From RGIG7332 sp045580305 (lineage in GTDB: Bacteria > Bacillota > Clostridia > Oscillospirales > JAAYXM01): a DNA stretch of 25,625 nucleotides. This document shows, in pieces, positions 13,718 through 21,111 of the stretch; within the stretch, counting starts at the first letter, position 1, and the number at the start of each line of letters is the position of its first letter. The stretch lies in contig JAZNNQ010000042.1 in NCBI GenBank assembly GCA_045580305.1, positions 1 to 25,625 of the forward strand, given 5' to 3'. Made by a program: the position numbers and the translations under genes. The notes beneath the pieces were generated by a model that was given only the letters and a program-made list of their open reading frames with translations, was not told where the DNA came from and searched no databases.

Positions 13718-15075
13718 AAGGGCTTATAGTTGATATTAAGGATAATCGCGCAATCGTTCTCAAGGATGACGGAACCTTTGTTAATATAAAGAGCAAAAAC
13801 TATAAGATCGGCCAGAAGGTAAAGACATCAAGCAACGCCTTTGTAAATAGCCTTAAAATTGCGGCTTGCCTTGCGCTCTGCATTTTAACCTCTACCATCG
13901 CTTATAAATTTTACTACACGCCGTACAGTTATCTTTATATTGATATTAACCCCAGTGTTCGACTGGATCTTAATTATTTTGACATAGTTATAGATTGCAC
14001 ACCGCTCAATACTGATGCGGAATTTATTGAGGTTTCCTCGGGCAATGTTGAAGACAGCATTGACGAGGTAATCACAAAATGTGAGAAAGAGGGATTTCTT
14101 ACAGAGGAAAATAATGAGATAGAAATAAATATTTCCAAGAATACCGATAAAATCAGAGGCTCTGTGTTTAATATTGAAAATAAGTACAAGAGCACAAAAT
14201 ACAATGTAGTAGTTAAGGATACTACCGACGAGGAAAGCGAAAAGGCAAACGAGCAGGGTATATCCGTAAAGCGTCAGCGCGCTATCGAGGAATTCTCCAC
14301 TGTGTTCGGCGGCGATGAGAAGCAAAACGCGGAAAAACTGCAAGACAAGACAACTAAAGAAATTGATATGTTAATTTCAAACAGGCAAAAAGAGGGCGCG
14401 GCGCCTGAGGTGAAAATTCCGCAAACGGAAGTAGTTGTGCCTGAAAAGAACGAGGTAAAAAAACCTGCTAAAAAGGAAGATAATACAGTTGTTGAAAGTG
14501 ATAAGACGGTAAGCTCAACTACGAAAAAAGAAAATATTCCCGTTGCGGAGAAACCCAAAAAAGAATATGGAAAGGTAGAACACGAAAGGCAGAAAGAGCA
14601 GACAACCATTCCGGAAAAAAACGAAAAGGATGAACAGGGTAAACCGAAGGAAGACATTGGTGAAACCGTATCTGAGACGGAGAAGAAGCAGAGCAACGAC
14701 GATGAGGGAGAGTACGATGCGAACAACACAAAGCCGTATTATCCTCCTGAAAAAACACCGGAGAAAAAACCTGCAAAAGAACCTGAAGGAAATATGGGTG
14801 GAAATATAAAAGAGCCGGCGGCTGACGCAGACGCCCCTGAGAAGGGAAAAGAGACTGTAACAGATACGGTTGCACCGGAAAAGGAGAAAAAGCCTACGGA
14901 AGAAACGGTTGCACCGGAAAAGAAACCGGCACAAGAAACAGCTGTGGCGGAAAAGAAACCGGTCAAAGAACCTGCTGATACTTACGAAGACCAAGATCAA
15001 GCGCCTGTCAAAGGCGAAGGAACACAAACATCCGCTGGTGTCCCGACAAACACCAAACAAAAAGAACTTCCATAG
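13714..15075 (+). CDS. rsgI: RsgI-type membrane anti-sigma factor with disordered tail
   Basis: 453 residues. Residues 1-38 are the cytoplasmic RsgI N-terminal domain that binds SigI (MKGLIVDIKDNRAIVLKDDG). One membrane helix spans about 46-66. It is followed by the juxtamembrane domain YLYIDINPSVRLDLN; its Asn79-Pro80 matches the N-P self-cleavage site described for RsgI SEAL domains, which prepares the protein for regulated intramembrane proteolysis. From about residue 230 the exported part is a Lys/Glu/Pro/Thr-rich disordered region of over 200 residues with VAPEKKP-type repeats (13-codon period at 14866-14922). No sugar-binding or glycosidase module is present, unlike the RsgI proteins of cellulolytic Clostridia. 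The ribosome site is AAAGGTGGGG. Confidence 0.9.
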   Translation: MKGLIVDIKDNRAIVLKDDGTFVNIKSKNYKIGQKVKTSSNAFVNSLKIAACLALCILTSTIAYKFYYTPYSYLYIDINPSVRLDLNYFDIVIDCTPLNTDAEFIEVSSGNVEDSIDEVITKCEKEGFLTEENNEIEINISKNTDKIRGSVFNIENKYKSTKYNVVVKDTTDEESEKANEQGISVKRQRAIEEFSTVFGGDEKQNAEKLQDKTTKEIDMLISNRQKEGAAPEVKIPQTEVVVPEKNEVKKPAKKEDNTVVESDKTVSSTTKKENIPVAEKPKKEYGKVEHERQKEQTTIPEKNEKDEQGKPKEDIGETVSETEKKQSNDDEGEYDANNTKPYYPPEKTPEKKPAKEPEGNMGGNIKEPAADADAPEKGKETVTDTVAPEKEKKPTEETVAPEKKPAQETAVAEKKPVKEPADTYEDQDQAPVKGEGTQTSAGVPTNTKQKELP

Positions 15076-15093
15076 GGAAGTTCTTTTTGTTTG
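15054..15093. terminator. Terminator overlapping the end of rsgI
   Basis: A perfect 18-bp stem (15054-15071 with 15076-15093). The left arm is rsgI coding sequence and the TAG stop (15073-15075) lies in the four-base loop. The T-rich right arm supplies the U tract. Confidence 0.85.
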
Positions 15094-15119
15094 ATTTATA
15101 ACGAGTATTGTGGTAAAAT
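15091..15119 (+). promoter_or_regulatory. Promoter of the LUD-protein gene
   Basis: TTGATT (15091-15096), 17-bp spacer, TAAAAT (15114-15119). Confidence 0.65.
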
Positions 15120-15141
15120 ATAGAACAAAGGAGTGAATTAT

Positions 15142-15780
15142 ATGGAACGAATTGAAAGGACAATGCAGGCACTTGAAAAAAACGGAATTAATGCTACTTA
15201 TGTTGAAAGCCGCGACAAGGTGGTAAGTCTTCTTAAGGGTATGATTCCCGAAGGCTCGGTCGTGTCCCACGGCGGCTCTGAAACCCTTAAGGAATGCGGT
15301 GTTCGTGATTTCTTACTTACCGGTTATTGTAAATATTTAGACCGAAATCAGCCCGGTTTAACCCCTGAGGAGATAACCGCTATCTACCGCGCATCCTTCT
15401 CTGCTGATTTCTATTTAACCAGCTCCAATGCGGTTACCGAAAAGGGCGAGCTTTACAATGTGGACGGCAATTCAAACCGCATTGCGGCTATTTGCTACGG
15501 CCCGACTAAAGTTATTATGGTAGTAGGCATCAATAAAATCGTTCCTGATTTAGATGCGGCTGTCCGTCGTGTAAAGGAGATAGCAGCACCTCTTAATACA
15601 AAGCGCCTTAACTGCAAGACATATTGCGAAGCGCAAGGCGAGTGCACCGGTCTCGATGGTGATATGTGCAGCGGCTGTGCATCAAATGCGCGTATTTGCT
15701 GCAATTACTTAGTATCCGCAAAACAGAGAGTAGCGGGCAGAATAAATGTTATTATAGTTGGCGAGGAACTTGGTTATTAA
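15142..15780 (+). CDS. LUD-domain (LutC/YkgG-like) protein with Cys-rich C-terminus
   Basis: 212 residues. The ATG at 15142, eight bases after AAGGAG, is chosen over an in-frame GTG at 15133 that touches the ribosome site. The LUD fold is shown by GSVVSHGGSETLKECGVRDFL, SADFYLTSSNAVTEKGEL, and YGPTKVIMVVGINKIV. LUD proteins include LutC of the lactate-oxidising complex, but no lutA or lutB is adjacent, so a lactate role is not supported here. The C-terminal 55 residues hold nine cysteines (CKTYCEAQGEC, MCSGC, ICC), which could bind a metal or iron-sulfur cluster. Own promoter and terminator make it a single-gene unit. Confidence 0.87.
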   Translation: MERIERTMQALEKNGINATYVESRDKVVSLLKGMIPEGSVVSHGGSETLKECGVRDFLLTGYCKYLDRNQPGLTPEEITAIYRASFSADFYLTSSNAVTEKGELYNVDGNSNRIAAICYGPTKVIMVVGINKIVPDLDAAVRRVKEIAAPLNTKRLNCKTYCEAQGECTGLDGDMCSGCASNARICCNYLVSAKQRVAGRINVIIVGEELGY

Positions 15781-15783
15781 AAT

Positions 15784-15811
15784 GAAAGCGGATGCATTGC
15801 ATCCGCTTTTC
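15784..15811 (+). terminator. Terminator of the LUD-protein gene
   Basis: An 11-bp perfect stem (15785-15795 with 15799-15809) ends in TTTT. Confidence 0.82.
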
Positions 15812-15841
15812 TAATTAATGGAAAGTTTACAATTGCCCCTC

Positions 15842-15870
15842 TTGATTTTTATTGTAAATAGGTATATCAT
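15842..15870 (+). promoter_or_regulatory. Promoter of htpG
   Basis: TTGATT (15842-15847), 17-bp spacer, TATCAT (15865-15870). The CIRCE operator begins 10 bp after the -10 box, covering the expected start of transcription. Confidence 0.75.
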
Positions 15871-15880
15871 AATATTAAAA

Positions 15881-15907
15881 TTAGCACTCGAAAGGTTGGA
15901 GTGCTAA
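15881..15907 (+). promoter_or_regulatory. CIRCE operator (HrcA binding site)
   Basis: TTAGCACTC (15881-15889), nine bases, then GAGTGCTAA (15899-15907). This is an exact match to the CIRCE consensus bound by the heat-shock repressor HrcA, placing htpG in the HrcA regulon. Confidence 0.97.
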
Positions 15908-15925
15908 AAATCGGAGGAATAAAAA

Positions 15926-17794
15926 ATGGCTAAAAAACAATTTAAAGCAGAGTCAAAAAGACTTTTGGATTTAATGATTAACTCTATTTATACTCACCGT
16001 GAGATTTTTCTCCGTGAGCTTATATCCAATGCAAGTGATGCAACAGATAAGCGTTATTACAACGCCATGAGCAGGGGGGAGAGCGGCCTTGACCGCGCAT
16101 CCCTTTCAATTGATATTGTTTTGGACAAAGCAGCTCGCACAATCACTATCTGTGATCACGGCTGCGGTATGACGGATAAGGAGCTTGAGGAGAATCTCGG
16201 TATTATTGCAAAAAGTGGCTCTCTTGCGTTTAAGCAGGAGAAAGAGAAAATGGAAGATGTCGATATTATCGGCCAGTTCGGCGTTGGCTTTTATGCGGCA
16301 TTTATGGTAAGCAGTAAGGTTCGCGTGGAAAGTTGTTCCGAGGATAGCCGTGGATATTCCTGGGAGTCAAACGGCGCAGACGGCTATGTAATAGCTGAAT
16401 GTGACAAAGAGGATGTGGGAACTAAAATAATCCTCACTCTTAAGGAAAATACCGAGGATGAAAATTTTGATGAATTTTTAGAACCTTATCGCATATCATC
16501 TCTCGTCAAAAAGTATTCCGACTATATCCGTTATCCTATTCGGATGGATATGGAGCGTCGTCAGCTTAAAGAGGGCAGTGAAGATGAGTTTGAGACCAAA
16601 ATAGTAAATGAGACCTTAAACTCTATGATTCCCATCTGGAAAAAGTCCAAAAGCGAACTTGGTGACACTGAATACAGCGAATTTTATCAAAACAAATTCC
16701 ACGACTACGAGGCACCTGCTCGTACCATCCACACCAATACCGAGGGTGCGGTTAGCTATACCGCTCTTATGTTTGTGCCTGCAAATGCGCCGTATGATTA
16801 CTACACTCGTGATTACGAAAAGGGTCTTGCGCTTTATACAAACGGCGTTATGATTATGGAGAAATGCCCTGATCTATTGCCGGATTACTTCAGCTTTGTA
16901 AGAGGTCTTGTTGATTCTCAGGACTTATCCCTCAACATCTCCCGTGAGATGCTTCAACATGACCGTCAGCTTCGCGTTATTGCAACAAGTATTGAGAAGA
17001 AGATCCGCTCCGAGCTTTTGAATATGCTCGACAAAGACAGAGCGGGTTATGAGAAATTCTTTGAGACCTTCGGCAGACAGCTTAAATTCGGCGTATACGA
17101 GAGTTTTGGACAGAATAAGGATAAGTTGGCAGACCTTCTTATGTTCTATTCCTCAAGCGAGAAAAAACTTGTTACACTCAAGGAATATGTGTCGAAAATG
17201 AAGGAAGACCAGCAGTATATCTACTTTGTAAGTGGCGAAAGCGTTGCAAAGCTGGATAACCTTCCCCAGACAGAGAAGGTAAAGGCGCGCGGTATGGAAA
17301 TTCTCTATCTCACTCAGGATGTAGATGAATTTGCACTCCGTATGATGCGTGACTATGACGGTAAAGAATTCAAGTCGGTATCAGAGGGCGATTTAGGCCT
17401 GGAATCCGAGGAAGAGAAGGAGAAAATCAAATCCCTTACTGAAGAGAATAATGATCTCATTACAGCAATTAAAGAGGCCCTTAATGACAAGGTCTCTGAT
17501 GTGAGATTGTCAAACGGTCTCAGTAGCTGCCCGGTATGTCTTACTACTGAGGGTGGACTTTCCACATCTATGGAAAAGGTACTTAATGCTATGCCCACAG
17601 GTGAGCAGGTGAGAGCCGCGCGTGTCCTTGAAATCAACGCTGATCACAAGGTTTTTGGTGCTCTAAAAGCGGCACAGGGCAGTGACAGGCTCGCGGTATA
17701 TGCGAAGCTTCTCTATACACAGGCAGAGCTGATTGAAGGTGTGCTTCCCGAGGATCCGGTAGCCTTCAGCTGCGCTATTTGCGAACTTATGTAG
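15926..17794 (+). CDS. htpG: Molecular chaperone HtpG (bacterial Hsp90)
   Basis: 622 residues, full length. The N-terminal GHKL ATPase domain has ELISNASDATDKRYY, DHGCGMT and IGQFGVGFYAAFMV. The middle domain carries LNISREMLQHDRQLRVI, with the arginine that contacts ATP. A C-terminal dimerisation domain follows (SSCPVCLTTEGGLSTSMEKV). It helps refold or stabilise client proteins in an ATP-driven clamp cycle. A CIRCE element sits directly in the promoter, so expression should rise when HrcA is inactivated by heat or unfolded protein. It is monocistronic, and no clear terminator was seen before the hpf promoter. Confidence 0.97.
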   Translation: MAKKQFKAESKRLLDLMINSIYTHREIFLRELISNASDATDKRYYNAMSRGESGLDRASLSIDIVLDKAARTITICDHGCGMTDKELEENLGIIAKSGSLAFKQEKEKMEDVDIIGQFGVGFYAAFMVSSKVRVESCSEDSRGYSWESNGADGYVIAECDKEDVGTKIILTLKENTEDENFDEFLEPYRISSLVKKYSDYIRYPIRMDMERRQLKEGSEDEFETKIVNETLNSMIPIWKKSKSELGDTEYSEFYQNKFHDYEAPARTIHTNTEGAVSYTALMFVPANAPYDYYTRDYEKGLALYTNGVMIMEKCPDLLPDYFSFVRGLVDSQDLSLNISREMLQHDRQLRVIATSIEKKIRSELLNMLDKDRAGYEKFFETFGRQLKFGVYESFGQNKDKLADLLMFYSSSEKKLVTLKEYVSKMKEDQQYIYFVSGESVAKLDNLPQTEKVKARGMEILYLTQDVDEFALRMMRDYDGKEFKSVSEGDLGLESEEEKEKIKSLTEENNDLITAIKEALNDKVSDVRLSNGLSSCPVCLTTEGGLSTSMEKVLNAMPTGEQVRAARVLEINADHKVFGALKAAQGSDRLAVYAKLLYTQAELIEGVLPEDPVAFSCAICELM

Positions 17795-17842
17795 CCATTC
17801 GTTAATATTCACAGAAAAAACGAAAAAATATTAAAGTTTTTG

Positions 17843-17871
17843 TTGAAATTTTCTTTAAACCGTGATATACT
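17843..17871 (+). promoter_or_regulatory. Promoter of hpf
   Basis: TTGAAA (17843-17848), 17-bp spacer, TATACT (17866-17871). The short leader has a 7-bp hairpin (17879-17885 with 17890-17896). Confidence 0.8.
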
Positions 17872-17923
17872 AAAGGTGCAAAGAGTAGGCTCTTTGTAGA
17901 CAATTAAAAAAGGAGATGTTCGT

Positions 17924-18457
17924 ATGAAGTTTATGTTCACTGAGAGAAAGATTAACATTTCCGATGCCGTTCGCGCATATGCGGAGAAAAAGTTCTCAAA
18001 GCTTGACCGCTATTTTAAGAACGAGGCGGATGCTTATGTCACGGTAGGTCACCAGAACGGCAAAGTGTGGATTGAGGTCACCGTCAAATATGAAGGGACA
18101 CTCTTCCGCGCGTCACAGCGTGGTGACGACTTGAAGAGCCTAATCGATATTGTTCAGGTTACAATCGACCGCCAGATCCGCAAAAACAAAACCCGCCTGG
18201 AAAAGAGATTCCGTGAGGGTACGATTAAGTTCGATGCTGATACCGACTTTGATGTCGAGGTTGAAGAAGACAGCTTTGAGCTTGTGCGCCGTAAAAAATT
18301 CCCCATTAAGCCTATGGCAGTGGAAGAGGCAATTTTACAGATGAACCTGCTTGACCATCAGTTCTTCGTGTTCCGTGATATGAATACCGAGGCATTTTGC
18401 GTGGTATACAAGAGAAACGACGGCGGTTACGGACTCATTGAAAGCGACGATGAATAA
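17924..18457 (+). CDS. hpf: Long-form ribosome hibernation promoting factor
   Basis: 177 residues. The N-terminal ~100 residues are the HPF/RaiA domain (AYAEKKFSKLDRYFKN, then WIEVTVKYEGTLFRASQRGDDL and IDRQIRKNKTR), which occupies the mRNA/tRNA channel of the 30S subunit. After an acidic linker, the C-terminal domain (VRRKKFPIKPMAVEEAILQM and HQFFVFRDMNTEAFCVVYKR) is the dimerisation unit of long HPF, which joins two ribosomes into the inactive 100S form in stationary phase. It has its own promoter and terminator, and an AAAGGAGATG ribosome site. Nothing unusual is seen in the protein. Confidence 0.96.
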   Translation: MKFMFTERKINISDAVRAYAEKKFSKLDRYFKNEADAYVTVGHQNGKVWIEVTVKYEGTLFRASQRGDDLKSLIDIVQVTIDRQIRKNKTRLEKRFREGTIKFDADTDFDVEVEEDSFELVRRKKFPIKPMAVEEAILQMNLLDHQFFVFRDMNTEAFCVVYKRNDGGYGLIESDDE

Positions 18458-18459
18458 AG

Positions 18460-18491
18460 AAAATACGGCGGAATTTTCCGCCGTATTTTTT
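18460..18491 (+). terminator. Terminator of hpf
   Basis: The stem AAATACGGCGGAA (18461-18473) pairs with TTCCGCCGTATTT, followed by Ts. Confidence 0.9.
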
Positions 18492-18495
18492 ACTC

Positions 18496-18524
18496 TTGTT
18501 ATTCCTTCGCTTTTAGTGTATACT
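18496..18524 (+). promoter_or_regulatory. Promoter of pyrE
   Basis: TTGTTA (18496-18501), 17-bp spacer, TATACT (18519-18524). The leader is only about 25 nt, too short for a PyrR attenuator. Confidence 0.72.
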
Positions 18525-18555
18525 AATTACAGTTTATAAAAAGGTGGAGTTTTAA

Positions 18556-19218
18556 ATGTTAACAAAAGCAAAACGCGAATTTATTGAATTTATGATGAGT
18601 GCCGATGTTCTTCGCTTTGGCGATTTCGTAACAAAAAGCGGCCGCAACACGCCCTATTTCGTAAATACGGGCAACTATAAAACCGGACTTCAGAATTCAA
18701 AATTAGGTGAGTTCTACGCAGCTCTCATTAACGAGACTCTCGGCGATAATTTTGACGCAATGTTTGGCCCTGCTTATAAGGGTATTCCGCTTGCTACCTC
18801 AACCTCCGGTGCTCTTGCGCGCAATTTCGGTACCGATAAGCCGTTCTTCTTTAACCGTAAAGAGGTCAAGGACCACGGTGAGGGCGGTTCAATTGTAGGA
18901 TACAAGCCGAAGGATAACGACAGAGTAATCATTATTGAGGATGTTATAACTGCTGGAACCGCTATCCGCGAGACCATGCCCGTTCTTACCTCATGCGCTG
19001 ATGTGAAGGTGACAGATATGTTCATATCCGTAAATCGCTGTGAGGTAGGTACAACACCGGGTAAAACCGCTGTTGACGAAGTGGGCGAGGAATTTGGAAT
19101 CAAGGTGCATGCACTTGTTACCGTTGCGGATATCCGTGAGTATTTATCCGAGCTTCCCGAATATGCAGAACTTCTGCCCAAAATGGATGCTTATATGGAG
19201 CAGTATTGCGTGTTCTAA
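18556..19218 (+). CDS. pyrE: Orotate phosphoribosyltransferase
   Basis: 220 residues. The PRPP-binding loop VIIIEDVITAGTA (124-136) is diagnostic. RFGDFVTKSGRNTPYFVNTG at the N-terminus and FGPAYKGIPLA plus FFFNRKEVKDHGEGG (catalytic loop with Lys and His) complete the type I PRTase. It joins orotate to PRPP to give OMP in pyrimidine synthesis. Here pyrE is alone rather than in a pyr operon, with its own promoter, so any pyrimidine control must act on this short leader or at initiation. AAGGTGGAG is the ribosome site. Confidence 0.96.
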   Translation: MLTKAKREFIEFMMSADVLRFGDFVTKSGRNTPYFVNTGNYKTGLQNSKLGEFYAALINETLGDNFDAMFGPAYKGIPLATSTSGALARNFGTDKPFFFNRKEVKDHGEGGSIVGYKPKDNDRVIIIEDVITAGTAIRETMPVLTSCADVKVTDMFISVNRCEVGTTPGKTAVDEVGEEFGIKVHALVTVADIREYLSELPEYAELLPKMDAYMEQYCVF

Positions 19219-19323
19219 TCATCGCTCTTATAGTATTTGCAAAAAACAATATTAAATACAGGTATTATTTAGAGTGAATTATAGCTTTTCACCTGCGCAA
19301 AATAAATTGCGGAGGGGAAAAGA

Positions 19324-19482
19324 ATGAAAGATAAAAAGAATAAGAAGGCAAACTTTCCTGAATTTTTTATGTTGCCATATAAACAGCCTTGGATCCCCAA
19401 TGGAAAGGCTGTTGATCAAAGACATAAAAATGCATCAAAGGCTGAAATGATGACCGAATTCAGCGAAGAAAATGAAAAATAA
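19324..19482 (+). CDS. Small conserved-looking protein of 52 residues, function unknown
   Basis: A short gene with an excellent ribosome site, GGAGGGG (19311-19317), six bases before ATG and followed within bases by a terminator. The product begins MKDKKNKKANFPEFFMLPYK, then QPWIPNGKAVDQRHKNASKA, and ends in an acidic Glu/Asn tail. It has a basic head, an aromatic and proline-rich middle (FFMLPYKQPWIP), no cysteine, no membrane segment and no signal peptide. I do not recognise a family. It follows pyrE by 105 bp in the same direction and could be read from the pyrE promoter or an unseen one. The ribosome site and terminator are the evidence that it is a real gene. Confidence 0.65.
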   Translation: MKDKKNKKANFPEFFMLPYKQPWIPNGKAVDQRHKNASKAEMMTEFSEENEK

Positions 19483-19510
19483 AAGGATACCCAACGGGTA
19501 TCCTTTTTTT
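19481..19510. terminator. Bidirectional terminator between the 52-aa gene and the MATE gene
   Basis: AAAAGGATACCC (19481-19492) pairs with GGGTATCCTTTT (19496-19507), loop AAC, then a T run. It serves both converging genes. Confidence 0.9.
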
Positions 19511-19511
19511 G

Positions 19512-20876
19512 TTATATTTTATCGCCGTTTAAATAGCGGATATCTTTGTTATATTGTCTTATGAACAGGAAAATGCTGGCTGCGAGGGATACGGCTTCCG
19601 CAATGGGGAATGCCCACCAGAAGTAGGAAAGGCCAAGTTTTGCTAAAAGATATGCCGCGGGGAGCAGAACAACAAGCTGGCGCATAAGTGAAATGATAAG
19701 ACTGTAATTGCCTTTGCCGATAGCCTGGAACATGGTGGAGAGCATAATGCAAACACCAGCAACAGGGAAGCATAAGCATATAGTGCGAAGGGCCGGAATT
19801 CCGGTTGCTATTAAGTTGGCATCGTTATCAAAGATGGCCAGCAGCTCGCCGGGGATGAGAAGGAATATAATACAACCGCAAAGCATAATGCAAAATGCGA
19901 TAAGTGCGCTCAACTTAAGTGCGGAAAGCAGACGCTTTTTATATTTAGCACCGTAGGAGTAGCCCATAATCGGCATAGCTCCGTGAGTCAGTCCGAACAC
20001 CGGCATAAACACGAAGGATTGAAGCTTGTAGTATACACCAAGCACCGCCACCGCAATTTCGCCAAAGGATGTCAAAATAAAGTTTAAGCAGCTGATAAGC
20101 ACAGAACCGATGGACTGCATAACAATTGAGGGAAGACCGACCACATAAATGTCCTTGATGGTTTTAAGGTGTATTTTAAAGCCTTTGAAGGAAATTCTGA
20201 CTTCCTGCTTTTTAAAGAACACATAAAGAACAGCTAAGATCATAGCAAAAATCTGACCGATAACGGTAGCGATTGCCGCACCTTCAATACCCATTGAGGG
20301 GACAGGACCCCAACCGAAGATGAAAATCGGATCAAGGATGATGTTTGTAACCGCACCGACAAGTTGTAAAAGCATGGGTATGATCATATTACCGGTAGCC
20401 TGAAGTATTTTTTCAATAGCCACATGGATCATAACACCAAATGAAAAATAATTTATGATGTTGGAATAGCCACAGGCCATATCGTAGATTTTACCCGGCT
20501 CAGCAAAAATCGAATAGAAAGGCTTGGTAAAGAAAAAAGCAAGCAGACACATGAATATCCAGCTTAAAACCGCAAGCACAATGCCGTGCATTGCCGCATT
20601 GGATGCATCATCAATGCGCTTTTCACCAAGCCGCCTTGAAACAAGCGAGTTAACACCGATGGCAGTACCTACACCAAGTGCCATATTGAACATCTGCACC
20701 GGGAAAACATAGGAAACTGCTGATAGCGCGTCAATATCAAAGCGCGCTACAAAAATACTGTCTACCACATTGTAAAGCGCTTGAATAAGCATTGAGAACA
20801 TACTGGGTAGTGACATTGATACAAGTAAGGGCAGCATTTTCGCTGTGCCCATTTTATTTTCTCTGATCTGTTCCAT
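19512..20876 (-). CDS. MATE-family multidrug/sodium antiporter
   Basis: 454 residues and about twelve membrane helices in two similar halves. The N-terminal LVSMSLPSMFSMLIQALYNVVDSIFVAR (helix 1-2; seen as SLPSMFSMLIQALYN and VVDSIFVAR) and GVGTAIGVNSLVSRRLGEK are typical of the NorM/DinF-related MATE group. A matching GLTHGAMPIMGYSYGAKYKKR is in the second half. MATE proteins export cationic drugs or metabolites against Na+ or H+; the substrate cannot be told from sequence. The start is preceded by AAGGAGAATG at good spacing. It is a single-gene minus-strand unit with its own promoter, diverging from the alr operon. Confidence 0.92.
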   Translation of the reverse strand: MEQIRENKMGTAKMLPLLVSMSLPSMFSMLIQALYNVVDSIFVARFDIDALSAVSYVFPVQMFNMALGVGTAIGVNSLVSRRLGEKRIDDASNAAMHGIVLAVLSWIFMCLLAFFFTKPFYSIFAEPGKIYDMACGYSNIINYFSFGVMIHVAIEKILQATGNMIIPMLLQLVGAVTNIILDPIFIFGWGPVPSMGIEGAAIATVIGQIFAMILAVLYVFFKKQEVRISFKGFKIHLKTIKDIYVVGLPSIVMQSIGSVLISCLNFILTSFGEIAVAVLGVYYKLQSFVFMPVFGLTHGAMPIMGYSYGAKYKKRLLSALKLSALIAFCIMLCGCIIFLLIPGELLAIFDNDANLIATGIPALRTICLCFPVAGVCIMLSTMFQAIGKGNYSLIISLMRQLVVLLPAAYLLAKLGLSYFWWAFPIAEAVSLAASIFLFIRQYNKDIRYLNGDKI

Positions 20877-20899
20877 TAAATCATTCTCCTTTGATTTAG

Positions 20900-20908
20900 A
20901 TTATAACA
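20900..20908 (-). promoter_or_regulatory. Extended -10 promoter of the MATE gene
   Basis: TGTTATAAT on the minus strand (20908-20900). The -35 region is weak, as often seen with extended -10 sites. Confidence 0.55.
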
Positions 20909-21000
20909 CAAAAATATCCATAAAAACAGAGGGCAAAGAGAATTTCTACATATAGCACATAAATACAGGTTGTGTGCAATCTTGTTTTATGGATAATTTA

Positions 21001-21029
21001 TTGACATAAAATTTTATATATGGTACTAT
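21001..21029 (+). promoter_or_regulatory. Sigma-A promoter of the nnrD-alr-mazF operon
   Basis: TTGACA (21001-21006), 17-bp spacer, TACTAT (21024-21029). Confidence 0.82.
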
Positions 21030-21063
21030 AAGTTGTGTAAAAATGCGCGATAAAGCGTGAATT

Positions 21064-21090
21064 AACCTTGTGCGCGCACAAGGTTTTTTG
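21064..21090 (+). terminator. Terminator-like hairpin within the operon leader (possible attenuator)
   Basis: AACCTTGTG (21064-21072) pairs with CACAAGGTT (21077-21085) and is followed by TTTT. It lies about 30 nt after the expected transcription start and before the first gene. Confidence 0.65.
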
Positions 21091-21111
21091 CTTATTAAGT
21101 GAGGTAATAAA

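Noticed and set aside
14866..14922. Short direct repeat that could suggest a CRISPR or tandem-repeat locus
   Set aside because: The period is 13 codons within the rsgI frame, so it encodes protein repeats (VAPEKKP) and is not an array.
14515..15270. Minus-strand 251-codon frame opposite rsgI, and similar Phe/Arg/Ser-rich frames opposite the 12002 gene
   Set aside because: These are shadows created by low-complexity Lys/Glu/Pro codons on the plus strand; they have no ribosome site or plausible product.
17879..17896. Hpf leader hairpin considered as a raiA-motif RNA
   Set aside because: The whole leader is only about 46 nt, far too short for the raiA motif, and it shows a single 7-bp stem.
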